This document shows, one piece after another, positions 1 through 5,163 of a DNA stretch of 6,263 nt (the stretch's first letter is position 1; each line of letters opens with the position of its first letter). Position numbers and translations under genes: made by a program. The stretch is taken from assembly GCA_030049565.1 (NCBI GenBank), contig JASIKQ010000690.1:1-6263 (forward strand), written 5' to 3'. The notes below the pieces were generated by a model. That model was given only the letters and a program-made list of their open reading frames with translations. It searched no databases and had not been told where the DNA came from. This DNA is from Candidatus Sulfotelmatobacter sp. (GTDB lineage: Bacteria > Acidobacteriota > Terriglobia > Terriglobales > Acidobacteriaceae).

Positions 1-454
1 CCGCGGTTTGCATGGCGGGATCTTCTTCCAATGCGATGCCGCGGGCGAACCAAACCGCAGCTTCGTTGGTTTGCGGCGCCGTGTCGGGCGTGGGAATCGG
101 CGTGCTGGTCACGACTTTTTCGGGAGTGGCAAAGTCCATCACAAACTGGCCGGCAATTGGCTCCAGCAGCTTGCCTTCGTGGCGGAAGGCGATGCGATGA
201 TGATTGGTCGACGAAACGCCGGCATCGAGCAGAGGATTCGCCATGCCTGACGCGGCCTGCTGCATGGCTTCGAGCGATTGCCGAATGACCGCGGGACGCA
301 CGCGCATAGCGCACAGGTCACGCACTTTTTTGACCTTCAGCATATCGGCAAAAGAATAGGCGGTGGCGGCGGCGATCAGCCCGGCGCGCTCCCAGTTGCC
401 CAACTGGCGCGGGGTGAGATGCAGAATTCGAAGCAAATCCACTCGACTGTACAC
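1..454 (-). CDS. MerR-type helix-turn-helix regulator, probably with C-terminal TPRs (3' end missing)
   Basis: The reading frame is open from a GTG at 454-452 to the left edge, giving 151 residues. The N-terminus (VYSRVDLLRILHLTPRQL, then GNWERAGLI and YSFADMLKVKKVRDL) matches the MerR-type winged helix: a recognition helix, a W-E-R-GL turn, then an F-x-D-hydrophobic-L wing. Residues 84-120 carry a small beta segment (RIAFRHEGKLLEPIAGQFVMDF). From about residue 136, AAVWFARGIALEEDP looks like the first helix of a tetratricopeptide repeat that continues outside. I recall this layout as common in Acidobacteria; no effector-binding domain is visible. GTG was chosen because an in-frame TAA lies at 505-503, there is no in-frame ATG before the HTH, and AGAGG sits 11 bases upstream. 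TTG at 487 or GTG at 442 are less likely. It probably regulates transcription; its targets are unknown. Confidence 0.8.
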   Translation of the reverse strand, partial: MYSRVDLLRILHLTPRQLGNWERAGLIAAATAYSFADMLKVKKVRDLCAMRVRPAVIRQSLEAMQQAASGMANPLLDAGVSSTNHHRIAFRHEGKLLEPIAGQFVMDFATPEKVVTSTPIPTPDTAPQTNEAAVWFARGIALEEDPAMQTA

Positions 455-618
455 GGCTCTGGTAACCTCTGGCCACGCGACGGGCAAGCAGGTTACGCGC
501 CATTATCCGCAACTTGACAGGGAAAAGGCAACAGAGGATCGTTGTGGAAATCGAGGGGAGTATCTGGATAATTTACATGTAGCGGAAATAGTGCAAAGGG
601 CTGCGGCGCGAAAATCTG
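455..618. other. Gap between toxin gene and MerR-type gene
   Basis: This 164-base stretch between the toxin stop codon and the GTG of the regulator holds the candidate promoter at 502-531. I see no convincing intrinsic terminator after the toxin gene and no further gene. A long plus-strand reading frame crosses it but has no recognisable protein features and overlaps conserved genes on the other strand. Confidence 0.6.
502..531 (-). promoter_or_regulatory. Candidate sigma70-type promoter of the MerR-type gene
   Basis: On the minus strand, TTGCCT (531-526) is followed after 18 bases by GATAAT (507-502). The -10 box matches the consensus at five of six positions and the -35 box at four of six. 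Transcription would start near 495, leaving a leader of about 40 bases before the GTG at 454. This is inferred from sequence only. Confidence 0.4.
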
Positions 619-1041
619 TCAGAGCTCATGGGCCCAAGGATCGACGACAGAGGCTGAAATGTCTTCAAAATGGCGAACATTCCGGGTGGCCAAACTCGCG
701 TGACGGGAAAGCACGATTCCCGCGATCATCGTATCGCGCAGTTCGCGCGGGTGGCCTTGCATTTTTCTGGATGCCATTAAACTGCTGGCATGCTGCGCTG
801 CCTCTGCATCGAAGGGAGCAACGCGATGTTCAATTCCCTCGAGCAGATTTTCAAACCCTTGCATGTAGACTTCCTGCCGCTTTCCAGGAGGCATGAGCTG
901 CAGTCCAAAACGTATCTCCATGACTGTAACTGCGGTCGTCCAAACAGAGGTAGGCGGTTGCAGATTTAGCCATGCAACTACTCGGCCCTCAGGGCTCGGG
1001 CGCATGATCTCCGAGATTACATTGCTATCGAGAATGATCAT
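619..1041 (-). CDS. vapC: PIN-domain toxin, FitB/VapC type ribonuclease
   Basis: This 140-residue protein is a typical single PIN domain, the toxin half of a type II toxin-antitoxin pair. Such toxins are metal-dependent endoribonucleases that cut selected RNAs when the antitoxin is degraded. The expected acidic residues are present: D5 in LDSNVISE, E42 in TVMEIRFG, and D103 in LRDTMIAGI. The fourth position, in LATRNVRHFED, is N121 with D127 nearby, as I recall for the FitB branch. The C-terminal VVDPWAHEL also fits FitB-like proteins, where a D/N-P-W follows the last strand. The ATG at 1041-1039 overlaps the antitoxin stop as ATGA, indicating translational coupling. The protein has full family length and looks intact. 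The family is very likely; the RNA target cannot be read from sequence. fitB would be an equally fair symbol. Confidence 0.93.
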   Translation of the reverse strand: MIILDSNVISEIMRPSPEGRVVAWLNLQPPTSVWTTAVTVMEIRFGLQLMPPGKRQEVYMQGFENLLEGIEHRVAPFDAEAAQHASSLMASRKMQGHPRELRDTMIAGIVLSRHASLATRNVRHFEDISASVVDPWAHEL

Positions 1042-1289
1042 TCGTCAAAGTTAGGAGGCTTGATCTCGAAGCCGCGCAGCTCCTCGATCTGCAGATCGGG
1101 TCCTTCTTTGGGGAAAAGTGCCGCGAGCTCGGTTCCCAAGCCGCCAGCAGAGCTTTTCTTTTCTTCTTTCACGGCGGCTCTTAGAATGTCACGGACTTCT
1201 TCCTCCATGCTGCGCCCGTGGCGCCTGGCGCGGCGCTGCAGGCGTTCCTTCACGGAATTTTCCAGATTTCGAACGAGAAGTTGGGCCAT
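1038..1289 (-). CDS. vapB: Ribbon-helix-helix antitoxin, FitA/VapB type
   Basis: This 83-residue protein is the antitoxin partner of the PIN toxin that follows it. Residues 1-42 form a ribbon-helix-helix DNA-binding fold: a beta strand MAQLLVRNL, then two helices (SVKERLQRRARRHG and SMEEEVRDILRAAV). The motif R-N-L-x(4)-K-x-x-L-x-x-R-A-x-x-x-G-R-S-x-E-x-E is that of the FitA family. The C-terminal part, rich in acidic and hydrophobic residues, would wrap into the toxin active site. AAGGAG lies 5 bases before the ATG (1289-1287), which decides the start. The stop overlaps the toxin start by four bases. Like FitA, it probably represses its own operon together with the toxin through the repeat array just upstream (1308-1346). 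Confidence 0.92.
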   Translation of the reverse strand: MAQLLVRNLENSVKERLQRRARRHGRSMEEEVRDILRAAVKEEKKSSAGGLGTELAALFPKEGPDLQIEELRGFEIKPPNFDE

Positions 1290-1307
1290 CGCTCTCCTTT
1301 ATGACTC

Positions 1308-1346
1308 GCTATCATGATATCATGGCATGTGCTATCGTGCTATCGG
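1308..1346. promoter_or_regulatory. Probable operator of the toxin-antitoxin operon: paired TATC repeats and a 12-bp palindrome
   Basis: Upstream of the antitoxin RBS, the plus strand has TATCATG at 1310 and 1318, and TATCGTG at 1333 followed by TATCGG at 1341. The repeats within each pair are 8 bp apart and the pairs are 23 bp apart. GTGCTATC occurs as a perfect tandem at 1329-1336 and 1337-1344. CATGATATCATG (1313-1324) is a perfect palindrome. The motif GCTATC resembles the published FitAB operator half-site of Neisseria (TGCTATCA, from memory). The site lies between 19 and 57 bases upstream of the antitoxin start, right for autorepression by a ribbon-helix-helix protein. I could not place -35 and -10 boxes with confidence. 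Confidence 0.6.
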
Positions 1347-1368
1347 AGTCCATCACCGGGCCGGCGAT

Positions 1369-1779
<411 letters not shown>

Positions 1780-2757
1780 TTAGAGTTCGCGCACCTTGTG
1801 CTGCGCCTGAGCGACGGCCATGCCGTAGCCGGGGACGATTACCACGCTGCTCGCGGCCTCCAGAATGGCAGCAGCGTCCTCCGCGCTGGCGCTGCGCACG
1901 ACGCGTTCTTCTTTAGCCGCAGCCGCGGATGCCTGCACTTGGCCGAAGGCTCCGAACATCACGTTGGTGAAGGAGCGGTTCATGGCCTTGCACATGATCA
2001 CGGAAAGAATGAAGCCCGAAGATCCATCGAGCGCGCCCGCCACGACCAGTACTTTGCTGTTGAGAACAAATCCCAGCAGCGCCGCCGAAAAACCCGCGTA
2101 GGAATTCAGCAACGAGATGACCGTGGGCATATCTGCTCCGCCGATCGGCGTGACCAGCAATACGCCAAAAATCAGCGCCACCACCACCATCACCGGAAAC
2201 AGCAGGACGTTTGCCGGACTCACCACCAGCGCAACCGCCAGCCCGAGTGCTCCGGCGAGAACAGAAAGGCTGACAATATTCTGCCCGCGATAAACGATGG
2301 GCCGCTGCGGCAAGATTTCCTGGAGCTTTCCTGCGGCGATCAGGCTGCCGGTAAACGTCAGAGAGCCGATGATCACTTCCAGCGCAATCTCGCCCATTTG
2401 AAAGCGCGCAACCGGCGCCGTGCCTACGTAATACTCGGCGACACCGATCATCGCCGCCGACAGCGCACCGAAAGCATGGCTCAACGCGGTCCGCTGCGGG
2501 ACGGCCGTCATCTGCACCATGCCCAAGGGGACGCCGACTCCGGCGCCGAGGATCAGCGTGATGATGATCCACTTGTACTGCACGAGCTCCGGATTGAACA
2601 GCGTGACGATGACTGCCAGCGCGGCGCCGATTTCTCCGCAGAGAACACCGATGCGCGCGCTCACCGGCGAACTCAGTAATTTGAGAGAAAGAATAAAGAG
2701 GACGATTGCAGCAATGTAGGCGAAATCGAGATACTGCTGAAGCGCCGCCGTGGTCAT
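1780..2757 (-). CDS. pntB: NAD(P) transhydrogenase subunit beta, truncated by a premature TAA
   Basis: PntB forms most of the proton channel (domain II) and the NADP(H) site (domain III) of the proton-translocating transhydrogenase in the cytoplasmic membrane. These 325 residues hold all predicted membrane helices from residue 8 to about 255. They include H94 in ALSHAFGALSAA (counterpart of the channel histidine H91 of E. coli), D209 in GGADMPTVISLLNSYAG, and SGFILSVIMCKAMNRS. A linker follows, then the first strand and helix of domain III (VIVPGYGMAVAQAQHKVREL), where TAA at 1782-1780 ends the protein. One substitution could make it from GAA, TAC, TAT or TCA. The product would lack most of the NADP(H) site and should be inactive. 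The ATG at 2757 overlaps the pntAB stop as ATGA; its own ribosome binding site is weak, so it probably relies on coupling. Confidence 0.93.
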   Translation of the reverse strand: MTTAALQQYLDFAYIAAIVLFILSLKLLSSPVSARIGVLCGEIGAALAVIVTLFNPELVQYKWIIITLILGAGVGVPLGMVQMTAVPQRTALSHAFGALSAAMIGVAEYYVGTAPVARFQMGEIALEVIIGSLTFTGSLIAAGKLQEILPQRPIVYRGQNIVSLSVLAGALGLAVALVVSPANVLLFPVMVVVALIFGVLLVTPIGGADMPTVISLLNSYAGFSAALLGFVLNSKVLVVAGALDGSSGFILSVIMCKAMNRSFTNVMFGAFGQVQASAAAAKEERVVRSASAEDAAAILEAASSVVIVPGYGMAVAQAQHKVREL

Positions 2758-3050
2758 GAGCGCTTCGCCTTGCCGGACTTGAACATGCGCAGCATGCGGT
2801 CGGTGATTAAGAATCCGCCGACCATATTGCTGAAAGATGCCGCCACGGCGATCGCACCCAACGCCGTAGTCAGCCGGGTTTCATGCCGGCCCGCGATGAT
2901 GATGGCGGCCACGACGACGATGGCGTCGAGCGCGTTGGTCAGCGACATCAGCGGCGTGTGCAGCAGCGGCGAAACCCGCCGGATCACTTCAAATCCCACA
3001 AACCCCGCCAGAATGAAGACATAAAGATTGGAAATGAAATCCGCTGGCAT
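2754..3050 (-). CDS. pntAB: NAD(P) transhydrogenase subunit alpha part 2 (membrane part)
   Basis: This 98-residue membrane protein corresponds to the C-terminal membrane part of E. coli PntA, encoded separately as in Rhodospirillum rubrum. Three hydrophobic helices are visible at about 5-22 (NLYVFILAGFVGFEVI), 41-57 (LDAIVVVAAIIIAG) and 63-82 (LGAIAVAASFSNMVGGFLI). Between the first two is the family signature LLHTPLMSLTNA, and GGFLITDRMLRMF closes the protein. It packs with PntB to form the proton-translocating domain II. AGGAG lies five bases before the ATG, so the start is well supported. It overlaps pntB by four bases and follows the NTF2-like gene by 38 bases, so cotranscription is likely. 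The length is normal and nothing is missing. Confidence 0.96.
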   Translation of the reverse strand: MPADFISNLYVFILAGFVGFEVIRRVSPLLHTPLMSLTNALDAIVVVAAIIIAGRHETRLTTALGAIAVAASFSNMVGGFLITDRMLRMFKSGKAKRS

Positions 3051-3088
3051 GAATGCTCCTTTGCGTTTCGAATGCCCGATGTGCGCAA

Positions 3089-3499
3089 CTACTCTTTCGC
3101 TGATGTCTTTCGCATGATGACCCGGATCGGCTCGTTGTCGCTAAATACCTGCCACAACGCGATCCTTCCCTCCTTCACTCGCGCCAGCCATGCAGCTGTG
3201 GTCGTCCAGAAGTTCTGCCTGTCAATGTGGCCGTCTTGCGAAAACGTTCCCTGCGCCGAACCGAAGACCGCAACTCTGTCCCCCTGCCGGAAAATCTCTT
3301 CATGTGAGATGCTGTAATCGGGAACCATCTTGAAATATCCCTCCCACGCGGCGCGCAACTTCTCCATGCCCCGCACGCGCGATCCCAGCGAATCGATGAA
3401 AACCGAATCGGCGGTCAACAGGGCCGCGATCGCCGCAGGATTACGCGAATTAATTCGCTCTTCGAAGTCCAGAACTACATCCACGGGATCGGAACTCAT
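3089..3499 (-). CDS. NTF2/SnoaL-like protein of unknown function
   Basis: The 136-residue product has the cone-shaped NTF2-like pattern. An N-terminal helix (VVLDFEERINSRNPAAIAALLT) is followed by a short strand with SVFIDSLGSRVRGMEKLRAAWEGYFKMVPDYSISHEEIF. Strands DRVAVFGSAQGTF, FWTTTAAWLARVKEGRIALWQVF and DNEPIRVIMRK complete the sheet. Such proteins act as small-ligand enzymes or binding proteins, and the substrate cannot be told from the sequence. There is no signal peptide, so it should be cytoplasmic. GGAGG lies four bases before the ATG. It sits between pntAA (97 bases upstream) and pntAB (38 bases downstream) on the same strand, so it is probably cotranscribed with them. It is not a known transhydrogenase subunit, and a link with nicotinamide nucleotide metabolism is only a guess from position. 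Confidence 0.88.
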   Translation of the reverse strand: MSSDPVDVVLDFEERINSRNPAAIAALLTADSVFIDSLGSRVRGMEKLRAAWEGYFKMVPDYSISHEEIFRQGDRVAVFGSAQGTFSQDGHIDRQNFWTTTAAWLARVKEGRIALWQVFSDNEPIRVIMRKTSAKE

Positions 3500-3596
3500 G
3501 CAACCTCCGAGGTACAGTTGCTACACACGTTGATCCGCTATTCCTGGTCAGTCCTCAGTCCTGCAAAAACGCCATTTGCCTACAGGTGCACGCGGG
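3500..3596 (-). other. Gap between pntAA and the NTF2-like gene
   Basis: These 97 bases are the longest gap inside the pnt cluster. They carry the GGAGG ribosome binding site of the NTF2-like gene (3508-3504) and a 7-bp tandem repeat, TCAGTCC on the plus strand, at 3548-3554 and 3555-3561. I found neither a clear terminator nor a convincing promoter, so a single transcript through the cluster is the simplest reading. Confidence 0.45.
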
Positions 3597-4772
3597 TCAG
3601 CTGGCGGTGGGTGTCAATGCCGGCAGCTTGTAAAACTCCCGCACGCGTGCGTTTACGATCTCGCCGCCGTGACTGATCATCGTCTCGCGGATAATTTCAT
3701 CCTGCATGTTCAACTGCGGCTTGCCTTCTTTCACCATGTATGCAAGAAACGCGGAGACATTGCGGGCATACATCTGGCTGGCATGATAGGGGACGCTGCT
3801 GGCCAGATTGATAGCGCCAATGATCGTGACCCCATAGGCGCTCACGGTTTCTCCAGTGCGCGTGAGTTCGCAGTTGCCGCCGCGCTCGGCAGCCAGGTCG
3901 ACGATTACCGATCCCGGCGCCATGCCTTTCACCATGTCTGCGGTAATCAGCACCGGCGATTTCTTGCCCGGGACTACGGCCGCGGTAATCACCACATCGC
4001 TTTCGGCGACAACACGAGTTAGTAGCTCGCGCTGACGTGCGTAGAAAGTTTCGTCCTGCGCGGTCCCATAGCCGCGTGCGTCTTGTGCGTTCTGCGCTTC
4101 GATCGGCAGTTCGACGAATCGTCCGCCCAAACTTTGCACCTGCTCTTTGGCTGCAGGGCGCATATCGTATGCCGAGGCCACCGCTCCCAGGCGCCGGGCA
4201 GTTGAGATGGCTTGCAAGCCTGCAACTCCGGCGCCGATCACGAATACTCGCGCCGGCGTGATGGTGCCTGCGGCAGTGGTCATCATGGGAAAAAGCCGGA
4301 TTGCGGTTTCAGCAGCCAGCAGCACAGCCTTGTAGCCGCAAATGGTAGCCATGGAAGAAAGCGCATCCATGCTTTGCGCGCGCGTAGTGCGCGGCATCAG
4401 TTCCACAGAAAATGCGGTCGCACCGGTGCCGGCGATCTGCTCGACAACTTCTGCCGAGCCGAAGGGGCGAAGAAAACCGATGAGAAATTGTCCGCGGCGG
4501 AACAGAGGAAGATCGTCTTTGCCGGTGATGTCGTTCGAGCCGTAACAAAGCACCTGCACAATAATATCGGCAGCAGCGAAGACGGCCGCGCGATCAGGAA
4601 GGATCTTTGCGCCCTTCTCGGCGTAAGCTGAGTCGGGATATCCGGCCTGCTCGCCAGCCTTCGACTGGACGGCAACTTCCAGCCCCGCCTTGGCCAGCGT
4701 GGGAATCACCGCCGGAATGAGCGCGACCCGCCGCTCGCCCGGATAGCTTTCCCTCGGAACTCCAACGATCAA
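3597..4772 (-). CDS. pntAA: NAD(P) transhydrogenase subunit alpha part 1, NAD(H)-binding
   Basis: This 391-residue protein is the soluble domain I of the proton-translocating transhydrogenase. It binds NADH and passes hydride to NADP+ on PntB, driven by proton entry. The N-terminus MIVGVPRES-PGERRVALIPA is the alanine dehydrogenase/PntA signature. The RQD loop is present as R128, Q133, D136 and S139 in PRTTRAQSMDALSS. The Rossmann fold starts at VFVIGAGVAGLQAI (G180, G182, G185) with AYDMRP at the end of the second strand. Later blocks include GGRFVEL, VITAAVVPGKKSPVLIT, VIVDLAAERGGNCELT and GYGTAQ in the mobile loop region. The start is a TTG at 4772-4770, chosen because AAGGA lies seven bases upstream and the conserved N-terminus begins there. 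The length is close to that of R. rubrum PntAA. It is the first gene of the cluster. Confidence 0.97.
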   Translation of the reverse strand: MIVGVPRESYPGERRVALIPAVIPTLAKAGLEVAVQSKAGEQAGYPDSAYAEKGAKILPDRAAVFAAADIIVQVLCYGSNDITGKDDLPLFRRGQFLIGFLRPFGSAEVVEQIAGTGATAFSVELMPRTTRAQSMDALSSMATICGYKAVLLAAETAIRLFPMMTTAAGTITPARVFVIGAGVAGLQAISTARRLGAVASAYDMRPAAKEQVQSLGGRFVELPIEAQNAQDARGYGTAQDETFYARQRELLTRVVAESDVVITAAVVPGKKSPVLITADMVKGMAPGSVIVDLAAERGGNCELTRTGETVSAYGVTIIGAINLASSVPYHASQMYARNVSAFLAYMVKEGKPQLNMQDEIIRETMISHGGEIVNARVREFYKLPALTPTAS

Positions 4773-4940
4773 GCGGTTGTCCTTTCCGCACTGAGAATGT
4801 CGCGTATCTGCGGCTCACAAGGGTCGCGGGAAAAATGTGTACCGCAAACCCAAAACAGTAACAGAAAAGGGAGAGGAGTGAAAAGCCTTGTCCCCATTTT
4901 CGGAAACAGCCTCGTTGTCGTTAATTCTCGCAAAATAAGA

Positions 4941-4964
4941 GCGCGGCACGCAGCCCCGCCGCGC
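4941..4964. repeat. GC-rich inverted repeat upstream of tRNA-Thr
   Basis: GCGCGGC (4941-4947) and GCCGCGC (4958-4964) form a perfect 7-bp stem with a 10-base loop. It has no strong T-tract on either side and nothing upstream to terminate on the plus strand, so a terminator role is doubtful. On the minus strand it would be in, or ahead of, the pnt leader. Its stem resembles that of the hairpin after the tRNA. Confidence 0.4.
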
Positions 4965-4966
4965 GC

Positions 4967-4995
4967 TTTACGCTTCTTCTCCCCGCATTTAGAAT
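4967..4995 (+). promoter_or_regulatory. Promoter of tRNA-Thr
   Basis: TTTACG (4967-4972) and TAGAAT (4990-4995) are separated by exactly 17 bases. The -10 box matches TATAAT at five positions and the -35 box matches TTGACA at four. Transcription would start near 5002, a few bases ahead of the mature tRNA 5' end at 5005. Confidence 0.6.
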
Positions 4996-5004
4996 CGATA
5001 GCAA

Positions 5005-5080
5005 GCCGACGTAGCTCAGTTGGTAGAGCAGTCGATTCGTAATCGACAGGTCATCGGTTCAAGTCCGATCGTCGGCTCCA
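5005..5080 (+). tRNA. tRNA-Thr, anticodon CGT
   Basis: This is a complete 76-base cloverleaf. The acceptor stem is GCCGACG paired with CGTCGGC, followed by T and an encoded CCA. The D arm is GCTC-AGTTGGTA-GAGC. The anticodon arm is GTCGA-TTCGTAA-TCGAC, with anticodon CGT at 5038-5040, which reads the threonine codon ACG. The T arm is ATCGG-TTCAAGT-CCGAT. All stems pair perfectly. It stands alone with its own promoter and converges with the metallophosphoesterase gene. tRNA 3' ends are common integration sites, but I see no second copy of this end and no integrase in the window. Confidence 0.98.
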
Positions 5081-5163
5081 GGTTTGCTGCATTTGCGGCG
5101 CGGTTGAAGCCGCGCCCCTTCAAATTTCCGTCCGGTGACGATCGCAGGATTAACTAAACTGCC
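5081..5163. other. Gap between tRNA-Thr and the convergent phosphoesterase gene
   Basis: These 83 bases hold the hairpin at 5097-5116 and nothing else I can identify. No T-rich tract follows the hairpin in the minus-strand direction, so termination of the phosphoesterase gene is unexplained. Confidence 0.5.
5097..5116 (+). terminator. Hairpin after tRNA-Thr, possible terminator or REP-like repeat
   Basis: GGCGCGG (5097-5103) and CCGCGCC (5110-5116) form a perfect 7-bp stem around TTGAAG. It is followed on the plus strand by CCTTCAAATTT, a poor T-tract. It starts 17 bases after the tRNA end and could stop the tRNA transcript and, less likely, the convergent gene. A palindrome with a TGAAGCC centre could also be a dispersed repeat of this genome. 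Both readings are inferences. Confidence 0.45.

Larger units (their letters stand above)
4773..5004. other. Divergent region between pntAA and tRNA-Thr
   Basis: This 232-base stretch separates the leftward pnt cluster from the rightward tRNA. It holds the ribosome binding site of pntAA (AAGGA, 4784-4780), a GC-rich hairpin (4941-4964) and the tRNA promoter (4967-4995). The promoter of the pnt genes should lie here too, but no pair of boxes on the minus strand stands out. Short frames here begin ahead of pntAA but show no protein features. Confidence 0.6.

Noticed and set aside
363..896. A 177-codon plus-strand open frame across the MerR-type gene, the gap and the toxin gene
   Set aside because: It overlaps two recognisable genes on the other strand, has low-complexity basic composition and matches no family I know.
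1350..1368. Short hairpin just after the pntB stop as a terminator
   Set aside because: The stem is six pairs with a wobble and is followed by GGACTCC rather than a T-tract.
3548..3561. Tandem TCAGTCC repeat as a regulatory site
   Set aside because: Two 7-bp copies in a 97-base gap can arise by chance, and no promoter boxes or symmetry support a binding site.
4594..4818. A minus-strand ATG at 4818 as a possible earlier start for pntAA
   Set aside because: It is in a different frame from the conserved PntAA sequence and its product has no family features.
5057..5080. tRNA-Thr 3' end as an integration (att) site
   Set aside because: No duplicate of this segment and no integrase or phage gene is present in the window.
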